54,142 bases of DNA from Crocinitomicaceae bacterium (GTDB lineage Bacteria > Bacteroidota > Bacteroidia > Flavobacteriales_D > Crocinitomicaceae). A program made the position numbers and the translations under genes. The notes beneath the pieces are model-generated. The model ran no database searches. It was given only the letters and a program-made list of their open reading frames with translations, and had not been told where the DNA came from. The DNA lies in the NCBI GenBank assembly GCA_016719925.1, contig JADJYC010000020.1, positions 1 to 54,142 of the forward strand, read 5' to 3'. Below are positions 30,241 through 41,594 of this stretch, piece after piece. Position 1 is the first letter of the stretch, and every line of letters begins with the position of its first letter.

Positions 30241-31215
30241 ATGAAAATATCTCTAATTTTCTCTTTTTTCGTCATTGCATTTTTATTTTCCTGCGATAAA
30301 AAAAGTATCAATTGCGGAGTAGAATGTGATTCAGCAGAAGAATTACTTTTTCAAACAGGATTTAACGGAACAACTCTCACAAATGGTGAATACAAGAACG
30401 TTGAATTCTCAGGAATTGACACAGAGCTTGCAGACCACAATAACTGGACAGATTTTGTAAACAATCCGTCGGTTGGATATGTTGAAATAGGATATGAAGA
30501 CGGTGACGACAATCAACGTATTGCTTCAATCAAAGATGACCCGGACTCTGCAGGAAATAAAGTACTGAGTTTTAAAATCAATGAACCGCATATTAAAGAA
30601 GGTTCACATCAAAAAGGCAGGGTGCAATTAAGTGTGAATGATAATCAATGCATCAAAGAAATTTATCAAACTGTTCGGTTGAAATTGCATCCGGATATGG
30701 CTTACCTGAAAGAATGGGACCAGCGCATGCCGTGGTTTACTTTATTTGAATTCTGGAACAACGCCACATGGTCAAATGAAAAGAAAACTTTCAGAGTAAC
30801 TGTTAATTTATTTAAAGATTCAGAAGGTCCCGTAGATGAAATTCATTTTCATGCAAAATCGGATCATCAGAAATGTAACGTGTGTGAATGGAAACATGAT
30901 TGGGAAGAAGAGGCGCAAAATTTTTCTGTTCCTTTTGGTGAGTGGATGGAACTTGAATTGTACCTGCTTGAGGGAGATGAAAATAATGGACGATTTTATA
31001 TGTCAGTAACTCCTGAAGGTGGAACCAAAACAGTTTTGTTTGACATTGCCAACCGCACACATCATGAAAATGAAAAATGTCCGGATGGTTTCACCCATTT
31101 TCAACCGATGAAAATGTATACGTCTGATGAAGTGATCAACTACATGAAAGCGGGAAATAAAAATCTTGAAATTTTTTGGGACGACTGGAAGATTTACCGG
31201 AATAAAAAGTTCTGA
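30241..31215 (+). CDS. Lipoprotein with a concanavalin-like jelly-roll fold
   Basis: The N-terminus is a lipoprotein signal with lipobox FSC, Cys at about residue 18. The 300-residue mature part is beta-rich with strands such as VLSFKI, KGRVQLSV and FGEWMELELYLLEGD. The pattern resembles the jelly-roll fold of some polysaccharide lyases and LamG-like proteins, for example a closing strand ending NLEIFWDDWKIYR. Four Cys near the middle and end may pair. A carbohydrate-binding or lyase role is an inference; no catalytic residues can be pointed to. It follows mutS by 38 bases and ends beside a block of REP-like repeats. Confidence 0.6.
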   Translation: MKISLIFSFFVIAFLFSCDKKSINCGVECDSAEELLFQTGFNGTTLTNGEYKNVEFSGIDTELADHNNWTDFVNNPSVGYVEIGYEDGDDNQRIASIKDDPDSAGNKVLSFKINEPHIKEGSHQKGRVQLSVNDNQCIKEIYQTVRLKLHPDMAYLKEWDQRMPWFTLFEFWNNATWSNEKKTFRVTVNLFKDSEGPVDEIHFHAKSDHQKCNVCEWKHDWEEEAQNFSVPFGEWMELELYLLEGDENNGRFYMSVTPEGGTKTVLFDIANRTHHENEKCPDGFTHFQPMKMYTSDEVINYMKAGNKNLEIFWDDWKIYRNKKF

Positions 31216-31225
31216 TTTTTTGTTA

Positions 31226-31300
31226 CTCACTTCGGCTTCGCTCAGTGAGCTAAATGCCGGTTCGCTCAGTGAGCTAAATGTGGCTTCGCTCAGCAAGTGA
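31226..31300. repeat. REP-like palindromic units, left cluster
   Basis: Three degenerate copies lie in a row at 31226-31250, 31257-31280 and 31281-31300. Each carries the core TTCGCTCAG, and the first two carry the inner palindrome GCTCAGTGAGC followed by TAAATG. The 25-base unit at 31226-31250 is the exact reverse complement of 31445-31469. The cluster begins 11 bases after the stop of the jelly-roll lipoprotein gene. Confidence 0.85.
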
Positions 31301-31344
31301 AAAGAGTTTCACAAATCCGGTTATAAAAGATCTTCATGATACTT

Positions 31345-31379
31345 AACAAAAAAGGAACCCCGAAGAGTTCCTTTTTGTT
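31345..31379. terminator. Bidirectional terminator between the jelly-roll gene and gdhA
   Basis: AACAAAAAAGGAAC (31345-31358) pairs with GTTCCTTTTTGTT (31367-31379) around an 8-base loop. Runs of A on the left and T on the right would serve both converging genes. It sits in the middle of the inverted REP-like clusters. Confidence 0.88.
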
Positions 31380-31420
31380 TTTTATCGAATCTTTATAACT
31401 CGCTGATATGAGTTGTTTCA

Positions 31421-31469
31421 GCTCACTGAGCAAAGCCCCTGAAGGCTCACTGAGCGAAGCCGAAGTGAG
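31421..31469. repeat. REP-like palindromic units, right cluster (inverted)
   Basis: Two copies in opposite orientation to the left cluster: GCTCACTGAGCAAAGCC at 31421-31437 and a full 25-base unit at 31445-31469, an exact inverted match of 31226-31250. The last unit ends two bases before the gdhA stop codon. Confidence 0.85.
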
Positions 31470-31471
31470 CA

Positions 31472-32824
31472 TTACACTGCTCCCTGATCAATCATTGAAT
31501 CGGCAACTTTTACGAAACCTGCAATGTTAGCTCCTTTTACATAGTCAACATAGTTTCCGTCTTTTCCGTATTTCACACAAGCTGCGTGAATGTTGATCAT
31601 GATGTTATGCAGACGCTCATCCACTTCTTTTGCTGTCCATGACAGACGTAAAGAGTTTTGTGACATTTCAAGTCCTGATGTTGCAACACCACCTGCATTT
31701 GATGCTTTACCCGGAGAGAAAAGAATTTTTGCTTTGTGGAATGCAGCAATTGCTTCAGGAGTTGAAGGCATGTTTGCTCCTTCAGCTACACATTTACAAC
31801 CGTTTTTCAAAAGTAAAGCAGCTGCTTTTCCGTCAAGCTCATTTTGAGTTGCGCAAGGAAGAGCAATGTGACATTTTACTTCCCAAGGTTTTTTACCTTT
31901 TACGTATTTCGCTGTTTTGAATTTTTTTGCATACTCTTCAATACGTCCGCGTTTTACGTTTTTCAGTTCCATGATGAACTCTAATTTCTTAGCGTCAATT
32001 CCGGCTGAATCATAAATATATCCGTCAGAGTCAGATGCTGTAACAACTTTAGCACCGAATTCTGTTGCTTTTTGAATCGCATATTGAGCTACGTTTCCAG
32101 ATCCTGAAACAACAACTGTTTTTCCTTTGAAAGAATCTTTTTTGGTAGCAAGCATTTCTTTAGCGAAGTATACAGTTCCATATCCTGTAGCTTCCGGACG
32201 GATCAATGATCCACCCCAGTTACGGCCTTTACCGGTTAATACTCCTGTAAATTCATTTGCTAATCTTTTATATTGACCAAACAAGAATCCAATCTCGCGT
32301 CCGCCAACTCCGATATCACCTGCAGGTACGTCTGTATCTGGTCCGATGTGACGGAAAAGTTCTGTCATAAATGACTGGCAGAAACGCATTACTTCGTTGT
32401 CTGATTTTCCTTTTGGATCAAAATCTGATCCTCCTTTACCACCGCCCATTGGCAAAGTAGTAAGTGAGTTTTTAAATGTTTGTTCGAAACCTAAAAATTT
32501 CAGAACTGAAAGGTTAACAGTCGGGTGGAATCTGAATCCGCCTTTGTATGGCCCGATTGCTGAGTTGTACTGAACTCTGAATCCTCTGTTAACCTGAATA
32601 TTTCCTTTGTCATCAACCCATGACACACGGAACATAATTGTGCGCTCTGGTTCTACGATACGCTCCAGAATATTTGCCTTTGCATATTTTGGTTTATCTG
32701 CGATGTACGGAATTACAGCTTCTGCAACTTCGTGTACTGCTTGTAAAAACTCTGGTTCATGACCATTTTTAGCTTTTACTTTTTTCATAAACTCATCTAT
32801 CTGAGCTTTGTATTTTGCTGACAT
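31472..32824 (-). CDS. gdhA: NADP-type glutamate dehydrogenase
   Basis: Catalyses the reversible reductive amination of 2-oxoglutarate with ammonia to glutamate. The ATG at 32824 (MSAKYKAQIDEFM) is chosen over a TTG at 32854. It gives 450 residues, the normal length for the hexameric class. Hallmarks are GPYKGGFRFHP, the catalytic-lysine region LPMGGGKGGSDFDPKG, PAGDIGVGGREIGFLFG, and the nucleotide-binding VVSGSGNVAQYA. A good -7 box (TAAATTTG on the minus strand) lies 28 bases upstream. Convergent with the jelly-roll lipoprotein gene. Confidence 0.96.
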   Translation of the reverse strand: MSAKYKAQIDEFMKKVKAKNGHEPEFLQAVHEVAEAVIPYIADKPKYAKANILERIVEPERTIMFRVSWVDDKGNIQVNRGFRVQYNSAIGPYKGGFRFHPTVNLSVLKFLGFEQTFKNSLTTLPMGGGKGGSDFDPKGKSDNEVMRFCQSFMTELFRHIGPDTDVPAGDIGVGGREIGFLFGQYKRLANEFTGVLTGKGRNWGGSLIRPEATGYGTVYFAKEMLATKKDSFKGKTVVVSGSGNVAQYAIQKATEFGAKVVTASDSDGYIYDSAGIDAKKLEFIMELKNVKRGRIEEYAKKFKTAKYVKGKKPWEVKCHIALPCATQNELDGKAAALLLKNGCKCVAEGANMPSTPEAIAAFHKAKILFSPGKASNAGGVATSGLEMSQNSLRLSWTAKEVDERLHNIMINIHAACVKYGKDGNYVDYVKGANIAGFVKVADSMIDQGAV

Positions 32825-32851
32825 AATTTTATCCTTTTTACGAATCAGGAG

Positions 32852-32859
32852 CAAATTTA
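32852..32859 (-). promoter_or_regulatory. gdhA -7 promoter box
   Basis: On the minus strand TAAATTTG matches TAnnTTTG and lies 28 bases before the gdhA ATG. No clear -33 TTG at the usual spacing was seen. Confidence 0.5.
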
Positions 32860-32973
32860 TTTAGTTTTTTGAATTAGCACCTAAAAGTTGGACGCGAAAT
32901 ACGATTTTAGGTTGGTTCTGAATTGGTGTCGGTGAAAATACTTATATTTCTTCAGTTGAAAATAATGCCCAAT

Positions 32974-35900
32974 ATGAAAAACATCACTAGTTCTATAATT
33001 ATCGGTTTGTTTCTTGGTCTTTTTGCCGTTTCTGCTTATGGCCAAACCTTAAGTAATCCGGATGTATCGATAAGTTATACAAATCCTAATAATTTGAAGG
33101 CCTGTGGAAACAATGACACCTTAGTAATTTTAGTTACAAATATCACAGCATTGCCTTTTGACGCGGGAAGTGTTCTTGATGTACAGCTTCCAGTTGGGAT
33201 TTCAGTTGTTTCTTTTAATTCTGCGGATTATACTTTCCTCACCTATAATTCCCTGACCAACACATATAGCTATTCCATGTCCTCGACACAAGCGGCAGGT
33301 TCTTTTTCTAAGATAAAATTGGAATTGAGTGCTACCTGTGATATTTTCGATTTGCTCGACAACACTTCTGGAAATACTTTAGATGTGGTTGCTGATTTGG
33401 ATTTTAATTATTCCATTGGCGGTTCTCCTGGAATCTTAAGCGGATCAACTTTAAGTTTTAATATAGCACAGGCCAACATTAAAACTACCGTATCTGCTTT
33501 TAATTTGACGATTACTGTTCCTAATGACTATGACCCTTTTAGTCAAGAAGTTCGTTACGATGTTTCAGGAAACTCGGATTTGGATCAATTTTTTCTTTAT
33601 TTTGAATTACCTGCTGGATTAACTTTCAATCAAATTGATTCGGTTATTGTAAACGGAGTTAATTTAAGTGGTTTTGTAAATCCCACTTTGATTTCCGGCT
33701 CAACTTATGGAACAGACTTAAATGCCAGCGCACTCGGATTAGCTGACTTTTCTTCTGGAGATGTAATATTTGTATATTATAATTTTTCTCCTGAATGTCT
33801 GACTTCTGTCCAGCTAAGTTACTATAGCGGCATTGATTGTTTTGGATTACCTTGTTATTTTGACAATGATTTGGGATATGTGAATTTACTTCAAGCACCT
33901 CCCGTAATTGATCTTGATGTTTTATTTACTTCAACCGGAGACTATTGCAATAACACGTCTGAAGTATCCTTAACATTGGTGAATGCTGACATTTCTGGTT
34001 ATACCATGTATAATCCGTATTTGTATTTGATACTTAGTAATCTTAATAGTTATTCGAACTTTCAGGTGAACGGAGAATCTGTTATTTCTGGGTTACCAGG
34101 TGCATCGACTGGCACCTTATTGTTTATGCTCAATAATCTCAACACCTCATCAGGACACGTTTTGCAGGATTATAATGGAGATGGCGTTTTTGGTGAAATT
34201 GCTCCAGGTGATACAATTATTATAACATTTGATCTTTTATTAGATTCTTCTAAATTGGCTGATTGCCCTGGTAGCTTTTCGGGTAACCAGATTTTTGGCA
34301 ATATCCGATATTATCAGACAAATTGTACAGCAGCGCCACTGATAACGACTCCGAGCTTTAGTAATTCATACAGCAACAATAACTTCGCCCCTCCTTCGAT
34401 CAATGTTATAGGTACAATTGCGGACGGGACTTCTCAAACAATCGAATTTTGCATTGACCGGTTTATTTTTGAAAGCGGTACTCCTGGTATTGGTCAGATT
34501 GTCCTAGATGATGAGATTTTGGCGGGTGCTAATATATTACTCCCGTGTGGGATGGATTTAGTAAACCCAACAAGTGCAATTTGGGAATTTGCTTCGGGAG
34601 GTACGATTCCTGTTGTAATCGGAACCACCGCTTCAGGCGCAGGTACGCTGGTTAATTTTGAATCAGTCCCTGGACAAATTCCCATAACATCTAATCACAT
34701 AAATGGTTGTTTAATTTTAGAGACCACTTATGCTTGTGACACGTGTTCGTCTCCTGCATCCATTTTCTATAACGCATACGGAACATTTGAAAACTGTTCT
34801 GCAATTCATAACTGGTCATGTGAGACAATAAGTTTCTGTACAGATTGTGAAGCAGTGGTTGATTGCTCCGCTTTAGGCAGAATCAATCACACGGGATTTG
34901 AAGTTAACCGCACCAGTTTTGGCTGGACAAGCTCTGCAATGACTACAAAATTAACGCAATCGAATGTTGATATAAATCCGGGTTTGTATAACACGGCTGG
35001 CGCATATGCTTGCGACACCATTCGCGTATTGCTCGAAGGAGTGGTTTGTGGGGGAGTAGATAGTTTTACCCCTTCCATTGCCTATGAAAAGCCTGCTGGA
35101 GTTACGGGTGCACTATTGGATTTAGCAAACGCTCAAATCAATATTAATGGTACAATAACCGGAACAACTGTTGTTTCATCTGTTGATATGGGAACGTTTT
35201 GGCTTATAGAATTTGAAACGGAAAGTGGGCCTTTTGTTGATGCCACGACGTTGGAGTTAGAAGCTTTTTTGTCGTTTCAAAACCCGTTATCTCTGGCACC
35301 CTTTCCCGTTTCATTTGATCTCAGAAATAACGGGTGCATTTTTTACTGATACTCCTTGGGTTGGTGGGGCTAGTCCTTCAGGGTCTAATGGAAGTTCGTT
35401 TGAAGAAGGGCTTAATGATCAGTGTTTATACCCAAGGTTAGATTTTAATTTTTATAAGGTATTACCATATATATTTGAACCTACCTTTTCACTAAACTGT
35501 GGAACCAATTCAGAGATACCAAAATTATATTTAGGCTATCAGGGAGGAACGAGCGGTGATGAGTTTCCAAATGAATTCAGACCATTCAGTATATTCCTTG
35601 ACAGTTTGGTTTACGAGCTAACGAATCCTGCCAACATTGGAAATGTTTTGTTATTGGCGCATCAATTTCGTCTACACCATTGACCGTAAGTCAAACGGGT
35701 GCTTTTATTACCATAGAGCCAACAACTGGAACTTGGCCGGTGTATGATAAAAATTCATTTACGAATTATTATCAACTCGAAATGCTGATTGAGGTAAATT
35801 GTGAAAATGCTGGTCCTGTTACCTTATTTGACAATTATGTACACTATGATAAATTCATCTATTCTGATGGCGCTTGTAATGAAGAAGTTGCTTTGACAAG

Positions 35901-37923
35901 TTCAATTATCCATCCGTTTTCGTCGCCAAATTTGAATTTTTCTTTTCTGAATCCTGTTCAGGATGCCTTCAGTCCAACTACAGAGTTTGATTTTAACGTC
36001 GCCAATTTGTCATCATTTAGCGCAAACTATCCCTACATGCTGATTACATATGATCCCGCCGTCGTGTCAGTTACAGTGCCATCTTTTACATCGTATGCAT
36101 GGTCTCCAGGTCAACTCTATGTTGAGATTACTGGAGTACCTGCTTTTACAACACTTACCGATTTTATTTCTGTTAGTCCTTTAAATTGCGATGTTGAACA
36201 GATTACGGAGGTCGTTGTTGAAAGTGGTTATCATTGTACAGGATACCCAACTTCACCTGGATCGTTTATTTCGGGAGATTATTGCCCTGATCAAACAGAT
36301 ACGCTCCAATTAACCATTTTACGTTCTAATCTGAACGTTGATTTGTTTACCTCATTTTCTCCATCAGAACCTGTTGATCATTGCGATGGTAAGTTTTCAG
36401 TAGTGTTGCAGATATATAACGATGAGAAGGCCAATATTACTGATCTCGAATTACAGCATCCTTCTACACCTGGTCTTACCTTGCTCTCTACCTCTTATCA
36501 CTATCCAATTCAAACCGGAGAGTATTTTGACCCGGGCTTATTTGCTTGGAGCATGGTTGATCCGATGGACTATTTGTTGATACCAGGTGCAACTTCTTCG
36601 GCTATTAATTCAGGTTATGGATTCTACAACGACGGATTAGACGCTCAGGCAACATTGAATGGTTTTTTGTCTAATGATGGCATCAACCTCTATAATTTTT
36701 ATCATGTAAAATTGGATTTTCAGGTCGATTGCGATTATGATATTTCGACACCGTTGCAATTTAAAGTATCTGGACTTACAAATTGCGGGGAACCTATTAG
36801 CATCGATCTCAGCACACTCATTGATTTTATCCCACCAATTGATAACCTCCAGATTTCTATGGAGATTTCGCCAACCGCCTGTGAGTCAATTGACAAAACA
36901 CCAGATGTTTTCGTTGAAGTGTTGAATTCAGATACAGTAGCCTATGATAGTCTTTATGTCGAATTATTTTGTGACACGGATGATAATGGAATTTTTGATC
37001 CGTTTATTGATTTATTTTTAAGTTCTCAGCTGCTTTTGGTCAGTGGAAGTACCATTCTGAATCCTGGTGAAATTGCAATGGCTTCATTCCCAGCCTCCGT
37101 GTCATCTTCATGTCCAAACGGAGTATATATTGCAACTATAGCTAATCAGAATGGATGTTATTGTAATTATAATCACGTGATTGATACTGTGGACTGTTGT
37201 GAATGTGCAATCGTTCCTAGCGTCAGTTCAGTTACACATGTTGTCCGGGAAATTATTAATATGGGTGCCGCTGATCAGATTAGGTATGCGCTTATAGGTT
37301 ATCCTTCTGCGATAAGCAATCTTACGGGGAATCCCTATGACCCAGCATTGTACGTCTATGATCTGTCAGTCGATGCGTGGATTTACCCGAATCAATTTAA
37401 TCCACCGTGTCTCTTTTTTGCATTCGATATGTCTTGGGATTCAATTTTCTTTCAGTATAATACAGATGATGTACCTTTACCTCACCTGATTGAAACAAAG
37501 TTGGTTTACCCCGATGTAGATCAGCAAGGAGATACATGTGAAACGAATCTTCCTATTTGCACGGGACCACAACTTAAATTTGATTGTCCGACCTGTTATG
37601 TTGCCGATATTGATACAATATCCTGTGCTGACACCAGTTCATTTTTGGTTACTGAGGAATATTTGTCTTTTGAAAATAATAATGATGTTAAGTTGATTTC
37701 GGTTTATCCAAATCCGGTTTCCGAAAACCTCTATATAAAGTCTGACTCAAAAATTACTGCAGTACGATGCTACGACAGCAGGGGTAAACTGATTATAAAT
37801 TTGGAATTGGTCGAATCGGATGAAATTATCCTCAATTTGAAAGGAATTGCTTGTGGGGTCTATTTTGTAAATATTGTATTTGATGATGGAGCTACCCTGA
37901 AAGAGAAAATAATTAAGCACTAA
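32974..37923 (+). CDS. Very large secreted beta-rich protein with T9SS type A tail (two frameshifts)
   Basis: The ATG at 32974 (MKNITSSIIIG) gives a signal peptide ending AYGQ; ATGs at 32965 and 32923 are less natural. Three frames, joined near 35325 and 35670, give about 1650 residues. The body is a chain of DUF11/CARDB-like beta domains describing Cys-containing repeats (KACGNNDTLVILVTN, CNNTSEVSLTLVN, CDGKFSVVLQIYN). The last 75 residues are a T9SS type A sorting domain with YPNPVSENLYIK and KEKIIKH. No catalytic domain was recognised. It is likely a surface adhesin or structural protein, 76 bases ahead of the CHU_C protein gene. The individual repeat family is not named with confidence. 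Confidence 0.7.
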
Positions 37924-37999
37924 GAATAGAATCGCTGTTTTCTCTTGCTATCAACATTTGTTGAATTTATTCGTCTAGATTTTATAAATTGTTCACATT

Positions 38000-40900
38000 A
38001 TGAAATTATTGAGGTTTTACACTGTGTTCATAGGTGTGGTTTTTCAGGGCTATGCTCAGAACACTGAACACCAATCTGGCTCATATAAATTCCTTGACAA
38101 CAAAGGTCAATGGCCGCAAAATGTGAATTACCGAGGAGATGTTCAGGGTGGCCACATATGGCTTGAAAAACAAGGAATCTTATATCAGTTCAATAATTTT
38201 GGGGAATTCCACCACGCGGGTACTGAGCTTAAAGTTGGGGAGCAACCAAAGGTAGTCCAGGACTTTTTGTTCGCTCATTTTGTTGGTGCCAACGAGAGCT
38301 TTGTGACTGTCGAAAAAGACCAGACTTCTGAATATTACAACTTCTTTTTAGGTAATGACAAAAGTAAATGGGCGTCAGATGTGCATGGTTATAAAGAAAT
38401 CACCTATCAAAACTTATATAACCAGATTGACCTCATGTTTTATGAACACAGTGATCAATTGAAGTATGAGTATGTCATTCATGAGGGAGGAAGGCCAGAG
38501 GATATTCAAATCAAATATTACGGAGAAGATAGAATTCGGATCGCGGCAAATGGTGAATTGATAATTGAAACTTCATTGGGTCAAATTATCGAGGAAAAAC
38601 CATATGTCTATCAGATAAAAAATGGCAAAATCATCGACATTGAATGTGATTATCAACTCAACGGGGATGTTCTTTCATTCAACATTGAAAAATATGATAA
38701 AACGCTAGATCTGATAGTCGATCCGGTATTGATTTTTGCAACCTACAGTGGTTCACCAACTGACAATTTTGGTATGACAGGTACTTATGCCTATAACAGC
38801 GACGGGTACAGTGGGGGAACCATTTATGGAAATGCTTATCCGGTGCCTTTCGCCGGTGCCTATAATACTACTTCAAATTTTACCTGGGTTGAAAATCCAA
38901 ATCCATTTCCTACGGCCTACGGAATCACGGATGTTTTCATCTCGAAATATTCTTCCGATGGGACGAGTATGATCTGGACCAACTTTTTAGGTGGTGGAGA
39001 TGGGTTTAATGGTACAGAGACCGTACACAGCCTTATTTGTGATACATTAAATAATATTTATCTCTACGGCGCAACCTCAAGTCCGGATTTTCCAATGCAA
39101 AACCCTTTTCAAGGAACCCACGCAGGGGGTGCTCCCGGAGGAAATTTTTTACAGAACGGTGTGTACTATACGAATCAGGGAACAGATATTTATGTAGCGA
39201 AACTAAGTTCGGATGGTACGCAGTTACTGGCTTCCACATTTATTGGAGGCTCAGGTAATGACGGGGTGAATTACAATGTGACAGCCTACGCTAATAACTA
39301 TGGAAGTGCTGGTTGGTACGATTCATTGACAACAAATTATGGTGATCAGTTCAGGGGAGAAATTATGCTTGATTCTGCGTTTAATGTAATGGTGGCGTCA
39401 AGTACTAGATCTACAGATTTTCCAGTCCTCAACAGCTTTCAGTCGACAAATGCAGGGCAACAAGATGGTGTTCTCTTTAAGTTATCTAACAATCTCTCGA
39501 CGCTACTTTGGTCAACTTATTTCGGAGGATCCCAGAATGACGCAAGTTATTCGGTTAAAATTGATTCAAGCAACAATATTATTCTGGCGGGAGGGACAGC
39601 TTCCGTTAATCTCCCGAATACTACAGGAGCGCTATACCCCGCATATCAAGGAGGTAAAGCAGATGGCTATGTTGCTAAAATTACTCCGGACGGCAGTTCT
39701 GTGATCCGCACCACTTATTTCGGAACAAATTCCTATGACCAGACTTATTTTGTTGAAATAGATCGCTGGGATAATATTTATATCTACGGTCAAACAAATG
39801 GCAATATTCCGATCGTAAATGCAACATATTCCAACCCCAACAGCGGACAATTTATCACTAAGTTAAATCCGGATTTATCATCGATTATTTATTCCACCCG
39901 AATCGGTAATGGTGACGGAAACCCGGATATTTCACCATCCGCATTTCTGGTTGATGTTTGTAGTAACGTTTATATTTCCGGCTGGGGTGCAAACATTCTA
40001 ATTACCGGAGCGCCTTTGAATGGTATGCCAACAACCCCCGATGCTTTGCAACCTACAAATGGTGACGGATATAATTTTTACCTGTTTGTTTTGGAAAGAG
40101 ATGCAGAAAGCATGTTATACGGCAGTTATCTTGGCGGTGGCACTTCCCATGAACACGTTGATGGGGGGACATCAAGATTTGATAAATACGGCGTAATTTA
40201 TCAATCGGTCTGCGGTGGTTGTTGGGGTAATAGTGATTTTCCAACTTCACCGGGCGCATGGTCTGCTTTAAATTTGGATAATAATGGGTGTAATAATTTA
40301 TTATTCAAATTCGATTTCGAAATTGTTCCCATTGCAGATTTTCAAATCAGCCAATTGGTTGGATGTGCACCTTTGACACTTGATCTGGATAATGAAAGTA
40401 ATGACACGGTTAACTCAGTATGGTCTTTTCCGCCGGAAGCAGTTGTTTTAAGCGGTGGAGCAAATCCAACAATTCTTTTCACAGATCCGGGCACGTATAA
40501 TATTTATCTGTCTATTACGGATACCATTTGTAATCTTACTGATACTGCGGTAAAAGTTGTGACGGTTTATGAAGCACTTGTACTTGATATTCCAAATGAT
40601 ACCGTTTTATGTACCTCATCTACTTTTGATCTGATTGCAAATTCTTACGGAACGGCAACAGGTTTTATCTGGGATGATGATTCTGATTTCAGCAGTCCGC
40701 TTGCGAGCGGAATGGATTCAACAATTACTGTTTCTCCCGGCACACAAACTACGTATTATATTACTGCAACAAATGGCTGGCCGCTTTGTGATATAGTTGA
40801 TTCAGTTCAGGTGTTTTTTGTAGATGGTGCCATTGATGTCATGGATGATACAACAGTTTGTATGAACAGTTTTGTTTTTTTACATGCTGAAAATCTGGTG

Positions 40901-41590
40901 CCTTCAGTAAACATGACTTTTGACTGGAGTCCAAACAGTCAGCTCGATTCTGAATCTGGTTCAACGGCAACTGCATCTCCATCTTCTTCCATGTATTTTT
41001 ATGTAACCGCAACTACTGATCTTGGATGTTCATTTACTGATTCTGTTTTTGTGAATGTCATAAACCTGAATTCAGGAATGATTTCTGCAACTGCATCACC
41101 GGATACAATTCCTGAAGGAGGAACAAGTATACTCACTGCTTTTCCTGCAGGATTCAGTTATCTCTGGAGTCCGCCTGACGGATTAAGCAGTATCACCGGA
41201 CAAAGTGTAACTGCTACAGTTGAAGAAACATCTACCTATGAAGTAACCATTTCACAAGGCGCTTGTTCAGCAAAAACTACGGTTACAGTTTACACCAAAG
41301 AATATGTGTGCGGCGATGTTTTCATTTTTGTACCAAATGCATTTTCACCAAACGGAGATAATGTGAATGAAGTGATGTATGTCCGGGGTGAAAATCTGGA
41401 AGAAATTGATTTTAAAATTTTTGACCGGTGGGGAGAATTGGTTTTCGCTACAACAGATCAGGCAGTTGGTTGGGACGGAACATATAAAGGTGAAAAAGTA
41501 GATCCGGATGTGTATGTTTATCATTTGCGTGTAATTTGTTTTGACGGACAGGAAAATCTGGTTAAAGGAAATATCACATTGATGCGATAA
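38000..41590 (+). CDS. Secreted DUF7948/SBBP-repeat protein with PKD-like domains and T9SS type B (CHU_C) tail
   Basis: An intact 1196-residue frame. Residues 1-19 form a signal peptide. The N-terminal domain (about 30-240) shows the DNKGQWPQNVNYRGD pattern of DUF7948. SBBP-type beta-propeller repeats follow (about 245-770) with units such as WSTYFGGSQNDASY. Two or more PKD/Ig-like domains come next (about 780-1100). The end is the gliding-motility-associated CHU_C domain, with FVPNAFSPNGDNVNE and FDRWGELVF. Type B tails are secreted by the T9SS with help from a PorP/SprF-type partner, and such a gene follows directly. An adhesin role is likely. Confidence 0.88.
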   Translation: MKLLRFYTVFIGVVFQGYAQNTEHQSGSYKFLDNKGQWPQNVNYRGDVQGGHIWLEKQGILYQFNNFGEFHHAGTELKVGEQPKVVQDFLFAHFVGANESFVTVEKDQTSEYYNFFLGNDKSKWASDVHGYKEITYQNLYNQIDLMFYEHSDQLKYEYVIHEGGRPEDIQIKYYGEDRIRIAANGELIIETSLGQIIEEKPYVYQIKNGKIIDIECDYQLNGDVLSFNIEKYDKTLDLIVDPVLIFATYSGSPTDNFGMTGTYAYNSDGYSGGTIYGNAYPVPFAGAYNTTSNFTWVENPNPFPTAYGITDVFISKYSSDGTSMIWTNFLGGGDGFNGTETVHSLICDTLNNIYLYGATSSPDFPMQNPFQGTHAGGAPGGNFLQNGVYYTNQGTDIYVAKLSSDGTQLLASTFIGGSGNDGVNYNVTAYANNYGSAGWYDSLTTNYGDQFRGEIMLDSAFNVMVASSTRSTDFPVLNSFQSTNAGQQDGVLFKLSNNLSTLLWSTYFGGSQNDASYSVKIDSSNNIILAGGTASVNLPNTTGALYPAYQGGKADGYVAKITPDGSSVIRTTYFGTNSYDQTYFVEIDRWDNIYIYGQTNGNIPIVNATYSNPNSGQFITKLNPDLSSIIYSTRIGNGDGNPDISPSAFLVDVCSNVYISGWGANILITGAPLNGMPTTPDALQPTNGDGYNFYLFVLERDAESMLYGSYLGGGTSHEHVDGGTSRFDKYGVIYQSVCGGCWGNSDFPTSPGAWSALNLDNNGCNNLLFKFDFEIVPIADFQISQLVGCAPLTLDLDNESNDTVNSVWSFPPEAVVLSGGANPTILFTDPGTYNIYLSITDTICNLTDTAVKVVTVYEALVLDIPNDTVLCTSSTFDLIANSYGTATGFIWDDDSDFSSPLASGMDSTITVSPGTQTTYYITATNGWPLCDIVDSVQVFFVDGAIDVMDDTTVCMNSFVFLHAENLVPSVNMTFDWSPNSQLDSESGSTATASPSSSMYFYVTATTDLGCSFTDSVFVNVINLNSGMISATASPDTIPEGGTSILTAFPAGFSYLWSPPDGLSSITGQSVTATVEETSTYEVTISQGACSAKTTVTVYTKEYVCGDVFIFVPNAFSPNGDNVNEVMYVRGENLEEIDFKIFDRWGELVFATTDQAVGWDGTYKGEKVDPDVYVYHLRVICFDGQENLVKGNITLMR

Positions 41591-41594
41591 TAAA

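Noticed and set aside
31630..31920. Plus-strand open frames opposite gdhA
   Set aside because: Antisense shadows of a confidently identified gene.
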